Source: Lamellibrachia columna
Taxonomy: Eukaryota > Annelida > Polychaeta > Sabellida > Siboglinidae
DNA length: 64,000 bases
Direction of reading: 5' to 3'
Assembly: GCA_963662155.1 (NCBI GenBank)
Contig: OY759262.1
Coordinates: 15,693,282-15,757,281, forward strand
The position numbers and the translations under genes were made by a program. This document shows positions 43,722 to 55,157 of this stretch, piece by piece (position 1 is the stretch's first letter; each line of letters starts with the position of its first letter). A model generated the notes under the pieces. That model was not told the origin of the DNA. It did not search any database and saw only the letters and a program-made list of their open reading frames with translations.

Positions 43722-43998
43722 TACGTCTCAACGTGGGATTGGGCAGCAGGTAACCCAACGAACTACTCAACAGAGCCGTCCACAGATTAGAATCGCCGTG
43801 ACCTACAGTTAGGTTGTAAATGCTTATCACGATGACCGTGTATAAGATGACGACCTGACACAGAAATACTATCTCCTCTTTGGGACACTCGGTGCCGAAC
43901 AGATGCCAAGGAGTACTGTCGTTCGACGCGTCGGTACAATCCTCCTCCTCCTCTATGGCAGCGGTGACGGTCTGCGGCGTCGTGTCTTGCGATGACAT
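43711..43998 (-). CDS. Small two-segment membrane protein (intact E2 copy)
   Basis: 95 codons. Acidic N-terminus, first hydrophobic segment EEIVFLCQVVILYTVIVISI, polar loop, second segment LWTALLSSSLGYLLPNP. Its 3' end overlaps the penton start by 11 bp. The start ATG at 43,998 lies 31 bp past the integrase stop. It is a common Polinton protein of unknown role, perhaps a virion membrane or assembly factor. Confidence 0.7.
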   Translation of the reverse strand: MSSQDTTPQTVTAAIEEEEDCTDASNDSTPWHLFGTECPKEEIVFLCQVVILYTVIVISIYNLTVGHGDSNLWTALLSSSLGYLLPNPTLRRNGD

Positions 43999-44029
43999 AA
44001 TGACGAGCTGTCCTACGCGCTGCTAGTCT

Positions 44030-45082
44030 TTATAGCGGAGTGAGTGCCTTGGCATCGATCCAACTGTTGAATTTGGACGGATGTCCGAACCATTTCACCA
44101 AAGCCTCCGTTCGTCCGCCGACCTTACGACGCTGCAGCACCGATTCGACGCGGTACATTTTATCGGCCGGTACCGACACTTTCTGCAGCTCCAGTTCGTA
44201 GAAGGTGCCGTCCAGCACGTCGCCGAGATCGTCCCGCAGGCGGTACACGGGCGGTTCGGAGGGATGAACTTCGTGTACGGTGAACACCTCTTCGCTCCAG
44301 TTCGTCTCGTAGCCCTTTTCGAACGGGCCTTTTTACTTGCTGATGCGCACGCGACCCGACACGTTCAACTTGGGTACGCCCTTACCGTCGTGTCCGTACA
44401 GACGTTGCCACACCTTTTCTTGATTCTTTGCATTGACCCGCGACGGAGCCATACCGATGCTGCGGTGGTGGGTGTCGTTGTACGTTCGCACCAAGTCTGG
44501 AAGGACGTCGATGTAACGCCACGTCTGAAGTTTCGTGAAGTAGCGCCACATGTGCGTCTTCAACGTTCTGTTGAATCGTTCCACGATGCTCGCCTTCGTC
44601 TCCGCGTTGTGCGTGGAGAAGTGATGAACGCCGCGTTTCTTAAAGAATGCCTGAACGGATTTATTCAGAAATTCCATTCCCCGATCCGTTTGCAGCGTCT
44701 GCGATCGGTCGTCTGCGAACGCAATTTGCAGCGCCGTGACCATCGATGTAGCGGACTTGTTCGGTATAGGAATGCACCTGGCTCGTTTCGAAAAGACGTC
44801 GATTATCGTGAAGAGAAAGGTCATACCGTCGTTGTCGTCTTTCAACGTCGTCAGGTCGACGAGATCGGCCTGCCACTGTTGGTTCATACCACCCACGATG
44901 ACGCATCGTCTCTTGAAACGCCGTCTCGCCGGTTTGTGTAGACTGTAGGCGTCCTGTTCCGACAACCATTGCGCGACTATTTTCCGAGGCGCGTGCGTGA
45001 CGCGTCGTAAGACATCGACTCCGCCGTAACTTCCTACCCGTTTCGGATCGAAGTAGACCTTCTTCAGACTCTTCGGCGCCAT
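44030..45082 (-). pseudogene. Integrase (E2 copy) with nonsense codon before the chromodomain
   Basis: Starts at ATG 45,082, overlapping the previous TAA. Catalytic Asp, Asp and Glu are present (QADLVDL, LQTDRGMEF, IVERFNRTLK). TAA at 44,333-44,335 replaces the Tyr codon of E1; the rest, including a complete chromodomain (YRVESVLQRRKV ... ALVKWFGHPSKFNSWI), remains open in the same frame to 44,030. Confidence 0.9.
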
Positions 45083-45234
45083 TAAAACAGCAGGTTCGAC
45101 GCGTTGATGACGGTGGTGTCGTTGACGACTCCGGAGCACTGACGAACGACGAAGAGTACGCCGACGTACAGTAGGAGGCACGTTATCGTTCCCACGACGG
45201 TAGCGACGGAACAACAGTCTAGCCGCGAAGCCAT
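45082..45234 (-). CDS. 50-residue single-pass membrane protein (E2 copy)
   Basis: Counterpart of 24,295-24,456. Begins MASRLDCCSVATVVGTITCL, then LLYVGVLFVVRQ, an SGV linker and an NASNLLF end. Overlaps the integrase ATG by one base (TAATG). Confidence 0.65.
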   Translation of the reverse strand: MASRLDCCSVATVVGTITCLLLYVGVLFVVRQCSGVVNDTTVINASNLLF

Positions 45235-45353
45235 AGGTCGAATAATGTCCGTTGTATAAGAGTGCGGGATATAGCGTCGACGAGTGCGTAAAGTCCACCG
45301 AAAAGTATCGCAGCGACGACAGAACGGTACGCGTCTTGCGGATCCGACGACAT
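45219..45353 (-). CDS. 44-residue membrane protein (E2 copy)
   Basis: Starts MSSDPQDAYRSVVAAILFGG and ends LIQRTLFDLWLRG; matches the E1 pair at 24,441-24,575 and 24,589-24,831. Overlaps the next gene by 16 bp. Confidence 0.6.
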   Translation of the reverse strand: MSSDPQDAYRSVVAAILFGGLYALVDAISRTLIQRTLFDLWLRG

Positions 45354-45382
45354 GAGTACGTTGCGGGTGCAATATAATCTCC

Positions 45383-46096
45383 TTATAAAGCGTCCCAACC
45401 CATCAATTCGGGAGGCGGCGTAGGCAGGGAATGTTCCATGCGACGTTGGAGGGATGACCAGTTTAACGATCGTCGTCGTCGTTGTTGTCGTGGCGTAACA
45501 GTGGTGGGAGTCGCTGTCTGTCGTATGTAGGCTTTCCTGGCGACGTTACCGACCAACTCCATGGGTATGTTGATGGCGCGAAGTTGCCGTGCGAACGACT
45601 GCCAACCCGTCGGATCGCCGGTCTTTCTCTTACGCAACAGGTCGTGAACGAGGTCCACCGCGTTACTTCCAGCAACCGGGACACCCTCGTGTATGAGTTC
45701 GCCACGATCGTTCCACGCGACGTTTCTTTTGAGATGCTCCATCAAACGTCTGGCTTTGGCCTGCAGACTCTTGGGAACGGTGTTCACCACGTCGGCCTCC
45801 ATACTAGAGACTTCCTCCTTTTCCTTCTCGAACTTCGGTCCCACCTCCTTCCCTACCGAGACCACGCGTATCGGTTCATTGACGCGTTTATCGACCAGGA
45901 CGTTGTATCGTTGCAACACCTGATTATACAACGTGACCTTGGTTCCGTCGTCGAGGTCCTTTCTATCGAGGATGGTCTTCATCTCGTCATCGAGGGCTTG
46001 CACCTTCTTACCTACGGTGTCCGTTGGGGGAGGTGGTGAACGCATCGTGTCCAACACTCGCGGATCCATCAAGACCATCTTGCGTGCGTGTTCCAT
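45383..46096 (-). CDS. Conserved Polinton protein of unknown function (237 aa)
   Basis: Counterpart of the 257-residue protein of E1, intact. MEHARKMVLMDPRVLDTMRS start, LDDEMKTILDRKDLDDGTKV helix, KARRLMEHLKRNVAWNDRGE in the centre and a basic RRRRSLNWSSLQRR end. The copies differ mostly in the acidic middle. Confidence 0.7.
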   Translation of the reverse strand: MEHARKMVLMDPRVLDTMRSPPPPTDTVGKKVQALDDEMKTILDRKDLDDGTKVTLYNQVLQRYNVLVDKRVNEPIRVVSVGKEVGPKFEKEKEEVSSMEADVVNTVPKSLQAKARRLMEHLKRNVAWNDRGELIHEGVPVAGSNAVDLVHDLLRKRKTGDPTGWQSFARQLRAINIPMELVGNVARKAYIRQTATPTTVTPRQQRRRRSLNWSSLQRRMEHSLPTPPPELMGWDAL

Positions 46097-46100
46097 GTCT

Positions 46101-46469
46101 CTACTTCTTGAACAGCACCTCGCGAAGCAAGGGTAGAAAGACCGAACTCGCCAACGGTGCTAGGAAGGCCGATAGGAAACCTCCGCTCTGTCCCTTGCCG
46201 ACTTGCGGTCGCAACAAGAGACGTCTTCTTTCGACTGTCGACGTTCTTTTCTGAGCCAACTTGCGTAAGTTCGTCCTGTATTTATTCAAATGTCGCCTCT
46301 GTGTCGGAGTCAACGGAATGTTCTTCTTTAGTATGTTGTAGGCACACTCGGCCAGCGCGCACAGCAGATCGGCGTCGGCGTTGGCGATGATGGCTCTTCT
46401 CAGTTTGGCACTCTTGTACCTGTTCAGAGTCTGTATGCACAAAATGTGTCTCTTCACCAGAGCAGACAT
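46101..46469 (-). CDS. Conserved small Polinton protein (122 aa, E2 copy)
   Basis: Starts MSALVKRHILCIQTLNRYKS, keeps ALAECAYNILKKNIPLT and the hydrophobic GGFLSAFLAPLASSVFLPLL end. Same length as in E1, which argues for selection before decay set in. Confidence 0.7.
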   Translation of the reverse strand: MSALVKRHILCIQTLNRYKSAKLRRAIIANADADLLCALAECAYNILKKNIPLTPTQRRHLNKYRTNLRKLAQKRTSTVERRRLLLRPQVGKGQSGGFLSAFLAPLASSVFLPLLREVLFKK

Positions 46470-46506
46470 GGTGCGAATGAAGAGACGATTCGCGTGTTCG
46501 ATCTTT

Positions 46507-47133
46507 TTATACCTTCGGTAGGTACACGTACTGCGCGTCGTCGTCGGGAAAGATGCACGTGCGCAGACGCATGTCCTCGGACGTATCCTGTTTGAGATCG
46601 ATCAATAGATAACCGTGAGGTATCGACGTAGCGTCTTTAAAAGCATCTAGCGCGAATTTCGTGCGTCCCGGATACATCTGACGCGCCAAGTGCGACATCG
46701 ACGTTGCGTCGCGTGGGTTCTTGAACACAACCATGTAGTGTGTGTTAAGACTGATGGTACGATGCTCCTTGTTGTTAGAGAACAGGTTCTGCACGAGATA
46801 CAGCACGGACGTGTTCCTGTGATGACTTTTTTTAGTGAACAAGGTCGTGACCCGTTTGTCCGTTTCCGTCATGAGATCATCTATGACGATGAGGTTCCTC
46901 TTCGTCGAATCGAACATGGCCTCCGTTGGTAACCCTTCCTTGAATCGCACGTGAGTTAAGTCCGTCGTTGCGTAAGCCTCGTGCCATTCTCCGTAACACC
47001 ACGTGATGTTTTCGGGAGGTGGATCGATCATTGCAGCGGCGTGACGCAACAGACGCATCACGAACGTGCTCTTGCCGCATAACGTCGGTCCGGCGACGAT
47101 GCACGTGAAGGGATGTTTCCATTGCGCGTTCAT
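46507..47133 (-). CDS. Genome-packaging ATPase (E2 copy)
   Basis: 208 codons, same length as E1. Walker A is GPTLCGKST, with Leu in place of the usual Gly at the fourth position; Walker B LIVIDDL is intact. The Leu change does not touch the GKS/T core but is unusual. Confidence 0.9.
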   Translation of the reverse strand: MNAQWKHPFTCIVAGPTLCGKSTFVMRLLRHAAAMIDPPPENITWCYGEWHEAYATTDLTHVRFKEGLPTEAMFDSTKRNLIVIDDLMTETDKRVTTLFTKKSHHRNTSVLYLVQNLFSNNKEHRTISLNTHYMVVFKNPRDATSMSHLARQMYPGRTKFALDAFKDATSIPHGYLLIDLKQDTSEDMRLRTCIFPDDDAQYVYLPKV

Positions 47134-47171
47134 GATCGATTATGACAGACGATCGAATCGCATCACCTTAT

Positions 47172-50100
47172 CTACACGTCCGTCGGACCCGTGCTCAGTC
47201 CGTCCTCGTGCACCACTCGTTTGGCATAGAAGTAGGTGAGAGCCGCTCGTTCCTGCACGTACGTCAGCACGGTTGATTTATGCACCCGGAACCCGTGGTT
47301 CTTTCCACTTCCGCTCCGACGTTTGGTGAGCACCTCCAGGAACGTCTCCTTGTCGATGGTGTTGTGACGTTTGCTCAGACCTTTGGTGCTTTACTTGTCG
47401 GTGGTTCCGAAACAATAGTACGTCTTGCTGCACAACCCCACGAATCCGTCACCTGACCACTCTACCTTGATCAGTCCCGGTGTCCTCTTGTCGAACGCTC
47501 GTCGCGCCTTGCAACACTCCTTGTCTCCGATCCACGGTCTGTCGGCGAGTCGACAGCGCACGTACTCGTCCCGATGCTCGTCGCAACATTCGGACGGGAG
47601 CCATTCGGAACGATGTCGGAAATAATGATCTCGCAGTGCAGGGGTCACGAGAACATCGACGGACTCGTGAGCCAAGGCCAAATAGGCGCTGTCCGTATCC
47701 ATCTCGCAGTACTGAAACAGAGGACGCTCCACGTATCTGTCGATGAAGTCGTAATAGAACTGCAACATGCGCATCTTGGCGTACTGCAGAACGAAGAATC
47801 CCACGTGTACGGGTAGTGCGTACGTGACGGTTCTCTTGCGCATCTATATCTCGTACGCATCGTCGATGATGATGTCGAGTTGTCGGAAGCGTTTATCGTT
47901 GATCATCCGCGATGCCGCCTTCTCCGTGCAGTAGTTGACGTCGCGATGTCGGTCCACGTTGGTGATGGTCTTTCCGTAACCCGAGTTCCCCAGCAACTTC
48001 ATGGTATCCGCGATGATGGTCCTGTCTCGGTGGACGTCTCCCTCGCGTCTGGCCTTGGATACGGCATCGCCGAATCGTCGGAAGCACGGAATCGGATCGT
48101 ACTCGATGACCTGATAGACGTGCAACACCTCGAGACCGTGGTCCAGATACCATCGCAACAGAGGCGTGGCGAGCAATATCTTATCGCCGTAATAACTGCC
48201 CACGAGCATGCGCCTCGGAGTCGTCATGATGTTGTGCGTTTCGGCGTATCGACGCATGAACGGACCGAGATCCTCGCGCATCAAACGGATGTTCTTGAAC
48301 ACGGGCTGCATCTCGGCAAAGTACTCGCGTAGTTCTTCCGGTACTCGAATGTCGCACTCGATCATGCCGAACACGGTTCCAGCACGCACACCGCTCAGAA
48401 TCTGTTGCGACGTCATCGTCCACCGAGCGTGTCGACGTCGGGGAAATGCAGCGTCCAGACACCGTTTTACGATCGGATTTCGTCTCATCTCTTTCCACTC
48501 GCATTCCCACAGCTCGACGACCTTGACGAATTGACGTAGGTAGGCGGTGGTTTGTCGGATCTCGGCGAGCAGTTCGCTCATGGGTCTCCCGTTGACGGAA
48601 TTGACCTCTTCTCGGGTGCACCGACAACCGTGGAAGAAACAACCTTGGAACTGATAAGCCGTCCTCGTCTCGCTGCACCATCCATCCACCCGACGTTTAC
48701 CTATCTGTTTCTCTCGTCCGTTGATCTGATGTCGTATGGAAAGTCCCGTGCGTTCGGATTGCCACGTCAGCCATTCCGAAGCCATCTGTCCGTACAGCTG
48801 TGCCGATTCGGGACGGAAGTCCTTTTCAGCCCGCCGTCGCGTATACCACCCCATAGGCATGTCTTGCATGAGTGACCACAGATACAGCGCGTTCGCGTCG
48901 TATCCTACGATCGATCGACACGGACGGGCGGCCTCTCCGTAGTCGTTCCGACGTAGCGTGGTGATCCCTTTCTCGTGATAGCGGTGAAATATGATCGATG
49001 GACCCCCACAAATGTTATCTTTGACGAGGTCGTGTAGATCTTTGTTCTTCTCGTTTAAGATGGTAAAGTAGGTCTTCTCAGGAAGGTCGTTGAACAGATA
49101 CCGCAGGGTCAGACCGGGTACGCTGATGCCTTGCTTGAACATGTCTATTCCACGCTGTTGATAGAAGTCAAACTGTCTGTCGATTGCCTGCAGAAAGGGA
49201 ACCACGTCCCTGTTGTTGTACCAGACGAGAAAGTCTCGCAAGGTCGTCATGTCGTTGTCGCACCAGGCCTCCTGACAACTGGCGTAATCCTCGTCGGAAA
49301 TACCTTCGTTGTTCAGTCGACTGAAGAAAGCCTCTTTCGACGGTAGAACGGTGTCGTTGAGCTTCTCCATCCGATTTATGTACTCGTACGGGAAATGACC
49401 TTTCGTCACCTCGCATCCGTACGCTTTCAGATACTTGTCGTAACTGAACCCGGGGGCTATGTAGTTGGTCATGTCTAGGAATTTCAGCTGATCTGTCGAA
49501 AGACACATGAAAGTGTTGTTGCGCTTGATGACGAAAAACGATCCGATACCCTCTTTCTCTTCTTCCTCTTGCTTCCTCTCTTCTTGTTCCTCCGTCTTTG
49601 TCGCGGATAGGAAGTAGGGTACGAGGAACTGTTTGATAACATTGAGATCGTACTGACCCGAATTGAACCCGACGACGGGTAACTGACGCATCCATCCATA
49701 CAGTTGATCCATCAGCTTTTTGTATGGATTTTTTGTACGTCGAGATTTCTTCTTCTTGTTGTCGACCTCTCGCATAGTCTCCTTTTGTACGTCCCATTGT
49801 GTCATTGCTTCTGCGAGTTGCTCCAACACGTTCTCGTACGAGTCTTTGATGTTGTCGTACGCGGCGTCACTCATCGATATCAGAATTGTCATCATTTCGA
49901 TCACCAACTTGTTGGTGTCTCCGTCCGTGACGATGCATGTCACTTGCTCGTGTCCTGGTACGTTGGAGGCCACGCTGACGCTCAGCGGGACGTGACGCGC
50001 AACCCAATGAACCTGGTCACTGTCAGACGGAAGGTGTTCGGTATCGAACCAATACTCAAAGTCGAAGGTGGCTCGGTACGGATAGTACCGCAACGATTCG

Positions 50101-51552
50101 GCTACTCGGATGTTCTCGTCGTCCAGTCTTTCGAATATCGACGGAGTCGAATGATACACACCTCCAGGAAAGACTCGACGCACACCTCCCGTACACGTGC
50201 TCTCGTGCTGACGTAGCTTCCATGCGTGTACCCATAACGAGTTGCATTTCCGACATCTGTACGAGTGACAGTACACGCGTCTATCCTGGATGAAGGAGAA
50301 ATGCGTCTCGTAAAGATTGAGGTAGAGCGTGGTAGGATATTTACAGATCGATCGTCGGACGAGTTCTGCAGTCGACTGTTCGCCCTCTCCGTCCGGTTTG
50401 ACGAGACTGTACACGCACACGTTCGTCTGGATCGTCGTCTCTACTCGATAGAGGTCTTTCATCGCAATTCCGGCAAATTTTTCCATGGGTATCCCGTCTT
50501 GAGCGTAAGTCTCGTACAGCGTCTTTACCTCCGGTTCCAGTCGATTTCGAGCGCATCCTCGATGCAGGGCCAGACATCGGAAGAGACACAGGTTATCACC
50601 GTACCTCTTGTTATTGTTGGGTTCCTTTTCCAGACTTATGACGGCTCTGTTCTTCTTGACGTAGACTGGAAGAGGGATCATGTTTACACATCCTATCGGA
50701 TGATCGATGATGCGGTTAACGAAGAATGTGACATTGGTCACGAGTTCGCACACCCACGCAGAATCAGGTCTTTGATTGAGAGCCCACTGCAAGACGTCGG
50801 TTTCTCGGATGCGTTCGAGAAAGTCATCAAATTCCTCGCTGTTGGTGATGAGAGTGGGTTCGTCCAGGTATCGTCCACAGCAATTGCACGAGGAATGATA
50901 GTACTTGTATCGATCCGTGTTCTTGTTCCTCAGTACGAACCCGTAACTGAGGTTAATCTTGAAGGCGTTGGTCTGTTCCTGGTACATTTTCTTCAAAGGC
51001 GTCTCTAGAACGGTCGTGTCTAGCGTGGTTAATCTGTAATCGTACCTGTTCTGGAGAGGTCCTCTCGTCACGCGTGTCCTTATGGTCGACCAGTGCGCTC
51101 GAACAACATCTAGCAGTTCCGTCGACAGGTTATCAGCGAAGGGAAGTCGAGCGGGCGGGTCGACGGGGTCTTCGTCAGTAACTAGCGGATGATGAGATGT
51201 GGTGTCTTCCGCGTTTGATCTCTTCTGAGGTGGTGGTGGTTTGATACACGTGTGTCTGGTCAGGTTGAAGCGTTTATTGAAATTCCTTCCACATTTCGCA
51301 CACGTATAGACTTTTGTAAGACGACATGCTGTTCTTACGTGACGCTGTAGATGGTCCCATCTTACGAACGTCGCATCACATTTACACGAGTATTTCGTTT
51401 TCTTTGCACGGTTGCTAGGTGGTGTCGCTATTGATGGTGCTATCGAATAAGAATGCTCGTTCACCGACGGTGTCGAATGACTCTACGTGACGTTGTAGCT
51501 CCGCATACGTATCGAGGGCGAGACCGCAGTGGCGACATAGATAACGTTTCAT
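47172..51552 (-). pseudogene. Protein-primed family B DNA polymerase (E2 copy), broken
   Basis: From ATG 51,552 to TAG at 47,172. A 2-bp deletion near 51,482 shifts the frame after the first zinc finger. The long open stretch (51,464-47,847) has the other fingers, exonuclease motifs (DFEYWF, FNSGQYDLN, YNNRDVVP), endonuclease-like insert and polymerase motifs YDANALYLWS and LLGNSGYGKT. TAG at 47,844-47,846 replaces a Glu codon, and TAA at 47,391-47,393 replaces a Tyr codon; between them EMDTDSAYL is present. Full length would be about 1,460 codons. Not functional as read. Confidence 0.93.
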
Positions 51553-52030
51553 GATTCGTCTACAACTGACAGATATTACCTCTCGTTATAATATATATAC
51601 GACACCGAACGGTCCTTCGTTACAGGTGGTGCCACTTTATCTATACAGAACCGTACGATGGCGCCACCGAACGGACTGCGAGGTCCTTCGTCCAGGTAGC
51701 ACCACTCTATCTATACAGGACCGTGCGGTGGTGACATCGGACGGAATATTTCAACATTCAATTGCATACCTCTCGTTATAATATATATATCTATACAGAA
51801 CCGTACGGTGGCGCCACCGAATGGACTGCGAGGTCCTTCGTCCAGATAGCACCACTGTATCTATACAGAACCGTACGGTGGCGACACCGAACGGACTGCG
51901 AGGTCCTTCGTCCAGATAGCACCACTGTATCTATACAGGACCGTACGGTGGCGCCACCGAATGGACTGCGAGGTCCTTCGTTACAGGTACTCTATCTATA
52001 CAGGACCGTACGGTGGCGACACCGGATGGA
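51553..52030 (-). promoter_or_regulatory. PolB upstream region with TATA boxes and ACCGTACGGT repeats
   Basis: Next to the PolB ATG a CTGTCAGTTGTAGACG leader and a TATATATATTATAACGAGAG box (near 51,577-51,600, duplicated near 51,770-51,792). Farther out are six units of about 70 bp carrying the 10-bp palindrome ACCGTACGGT followed by GGCG(A/C)CACCG (near 51,650, 51,722, 51,800, 51,872, 51,944, 52,006). E3 has four related units at the same place and orientation. These may be binding sites of an element-encoded regulator or replication iterons. Confidence 0.55.
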
Positions 52031-52345
52031 ATATTCCAACATTCAATTGCATATGGTCACTGTTACTCAATGGTTCAAATATTTTTTTACAGGTCCTCCA
52101 TTCCTATGTCACCGTGACGTTCGCTAATTGGAAGGGCTCGTAACAGAGGCTCGAAAGAGACTACAATTCAACTTATGCGATGATAATTTTTTTATTATGA
52201 CGTATGTCAATACATTTGTTTCATGTTGTATGTCAATCAATACACATTATACTACGATTCATTACGACGTATGTCAATACATTTGTTTCATGTTGTATGT
52301 CAATACACATTATACTACGATTCAACTTATGCGATGATGAAGATG
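52031..52345. other. E2 spacer with short direct repeats
   Basis: Contains GACGTATGTCAATACATTTG twice (near 52,179 and 52,265) and ACACATTATACTACGATTCA twice. No gene supported. Confidence 0.4.
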
Positions 52346-52437
52346 TCATGCGAGTTTGTGGGTTTTTATGACCACGACAGTGACTCCTAGCTTACGATCG
52401 GTTATCGATACGGCAGTGGCTAGAATAACTTGTGGGT
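52346..52437 (-). CDS. Conserved micro-ORF (E2 copy), start unresolved
   Basis: The minus strand encodes ILATAVSITDRKLGVTVVIK and a few more residues, ending in TGA at 52,346. Homologous to 31,289-31,381 and about 62,318-62,439. No ATG at its start; the frame opens just upstream at NNPQV. Confidence 0.35.
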
Positions 52438-52508
52438 TGTTACACCGCGACAGAGGTTATGTTGATGCTGATTATAAGTCTTTTCCGTAGAGATATGTAT
52501 TAACACAC

Positions 52509-53060
<552 letters not shown>

Positions 53061-53216
53061 CATTTCATAACGTCAAAGCATATATTCAACTAGCTCAAAT
53101 TAAAATATTCAAACTATTCAACTAAGAACAGTGGTTATATATAGAATGTTCATTTCATAGCAACTAAGAGCGGTTATATTCAACTAAGAACAGTAGAATG
53201 TTCGTTTCGACAGTGT
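53061..53216. repeat. Degenerate GGTTATAT...GAATGTTCATTTC repeats
   Basis: Partial copies of the preceding unit's second half. The E3 element has a tidy 30-bp tandem version of the same motif at 61,810-62,165, also directly past gene P3. Confidence 0.6.
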
Positions 53217-53647
53217 TCATTTCAACTGCGGGCGTGTAAGTAGAATTTGGCGTCGAATTTCCTTCTGCCACGCCGTCGACGTTATAACGACAGCGATGTC
53301 CTGACACATGTCACGCGTTATCGTCTCGAGAGACGAATGACTGTTTAGGCACTCGTGTATAATTTTGTTGCCAACGACCTCCTCGAAAATGATGTCTGCA
53401 ACATCCGGCATCATTTCGTTTGGCGTGTCTGGCTTGAATAACGCCACGCTCTCGTGTGGCGTTACGTCGGTGGAAGTGACTCGGGATCCGACGTGCTTGG
53501 TGATGGAGCCGCTTCCAACGAAGCCGGTGACATCCAATCTGGCGTTTTTTTCACCGCTACAATCGGTGAGATGTCATCGTCATCGTCCGATGCCGCCATT
53601 CTCTTGTACGCCGTCTTTATACGACACAACGCACAACCTTCGTAGAT
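53217..53647 (-). pseudogene. Accessory protein P3 (E2 copy), frameshifted
   Basis: Follows an acceptor TTTCTGTTCGATAG just above 53,647. An acidic start (AASDDDDDIS) changes frame near 53,525 into LFKPDTPNEMMPDVADIIFE and the conserved end MCQDIAVVITSTAWQKEIRR. Aligns with E3's 61,395-61,796. No family recognised. Confidence 0.5.
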
Positions 53648-53691
53648 CTATCGAACAGAAAGATCAATTCATATGCGATACAACAGAAAAA

Positions 53692-54211
53692 TCAGTTCAT
53701 TTGTCGTTCGATCAACACCTCTCTCACCCTGTCTGCCATACGTTCCTGCCACCGCGTGTTCGAACAATATGTGATTACTTCTATACTCGCCCACCTCAAG
53801 ATACCCATGATCGTGGCAGTTGAGGGTAGGTACTCATCGTCTTCTAAATGCATTACACGATTCACCTCGTCACACGCGTACTGAACAGCGGCGCTCTCTA
53901 CAGCCGTGTTAAATTCGATACGCATGGATTCACTACGATCGATCAGGGCGTCTATTCGACGCACCGTCATCGTCATGTCCTCACCGCTGCTGCTGCTACT
54001 GCTGTTGTTTATAGATACAACAGCGGGTCTATCTTCGTCATCACTTAAAGCGACAACATCCTCCTCCTCGTCTGATGTTATCACAATGAGTGATGGCGGT
54101 GAACCTGAGAGAGAATAAATCATCGCAACTATTATCCTTTAACCAATCCCTTACCTTCGCTTTTCCGTCGACGACTCCACTGTCCGTCGAAGCCGCAGCA
54201 CAGGTATCGTT
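53692..54211 (-). pseudogene. Accessory protein P2 (E2 copy), exon 2, frameshifted
   Basis: Exon 2 begins after the TTTGTTGACAG acceptor at 54,212. It has a KVRDWLKDNSCDDLFSL segment, a 1-bp frame change near 54,110, a Ser/acidic tract, then the helical domain SAAVQYACDEVNRVMHL ... LRWASIEVITYC ... VREVLIERQMN. In phase with the RPA locus exon 1 (54,631-54,687). A second donor-like site lies at 54,155/54,154 (GCGAAG then GTAAGG). Confidence 0.5.
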
Positions 54212-54223
54212 CTGTCAACAAAT

Positions 54224-54687
54224 TCACACGTTTATTACATCAATCTCTGCCACGTTGTAATTCACGTACTCTTTGGTCACGCGTTTCCTAATGGTGACCA
54301 TGACCTCTCTGCCACGCAGTGTGTTCATCACCTCATAGCGTTCGTCGTCTGTCTGCAGCTTCGCGTAGTCGTTTGCGGTGAATCCTAAAATTTTAACCGC
54401 GTTTTCATCAAAACAGGTACACCAACATTCACTTCACCTATTTCATCTACGAAAAGGAGGCGCAGAGCAAATCTGCACACGCTTTGTTGTTGGTATCCGT
54501 GTGTCGGACAGCCGTGCTTGCTGATACGTTTGGGGCATTTCAAGCATGCGGTATAAAAAACGTACCTGTCTTGTACGCCGCATGTCGTAATGACTAACGG
54601 CTGTTTAAACACGTAGCGTCCAGCACATACCTCGTTTTGTAGTTTTGACAGAGTCATCTCAGTATTCTGCTGTTGCGAGGCTGCCAT
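54224..54687 (-). pseudogene. RPA70-C-like single-strand DNA-binding protein (E2 copy), frameshifted
   Basis: Starts at ATG 54,687 and shows YVFYTACLKCPKRISKHGCP, a zinc ribbon (CLKC ... CPTH), and FALRLLFVDEIG. A 2-bp insertion near 54,415 shifts the frame; the expected continuation (ILGFTANDY ... VTIRKRVTKEYVNY) is readable in another frame to the TGA at 54,224. The sequence GAG/GTATGT at 54,631/54,630 is a strong splice donor, matching E3. Confidence 0.75.
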
Positions 54688-54714
54688 CTTCGTGTATATT
54701 CGAATGTCGAACAA

Positions 54715-55157
54715 ATTGTGTATGTCCTGTCCAACACTCGCCTGTCTTTTAAAGTCGGCTGTTATTACGTAGTTGGTTTGTTATCGCCCGGTACACAGTC
54801 ATCTCTTGGCACGTTGTTCGTTGAGTCATCTCTTGTCCCGTTGGGTATCGAGTGAATGTTTTCGTGTATTGCGCAGTTCAATCTCGTAAGCTTGGCGCGT
54901 TGCCTGTTGAATGTTTTCGTGTTAATGCCTGGTTGCAATCTCGTTTTTCGATCCGTCCTCGTGCTCGTGATTCACCCCTCTTTTTTACTGTCTGACGCAT
55001 TCGAAGCGAGCCGTGTGTGTGTTACATAACATTTCGTGTTAATGCGTAGTTCTCCGAATGCCTGGATGCAGTCCTCGTGCTCGTGATTCACCCGTCTTTT
55101 TTTACTGTCTGACGCATTCGAAGCGAGCCGTGTGTGTTACATAACATCGCCTGATCG
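54715..55157. repeat. Spacer with a tandem duplication of about 115 bp
   Basis: The block GTCCTCGTGCTCGTGATTCA ... TTACATAACAT occurs at about 54,953-55,031 and again at 55,070-55,147. Likely promoter region between the NADAR and RPA-like genes. Confidence 0.6.

Noticed and set aside
41548..47393. Stop codon reassignment (UAR read as Tyr)
   Set aside because: Genuine gene ends in the same elements use TAG and TAA, and the sister copies have TAC at these sites, so ordinary decay or error is the simpler reading.
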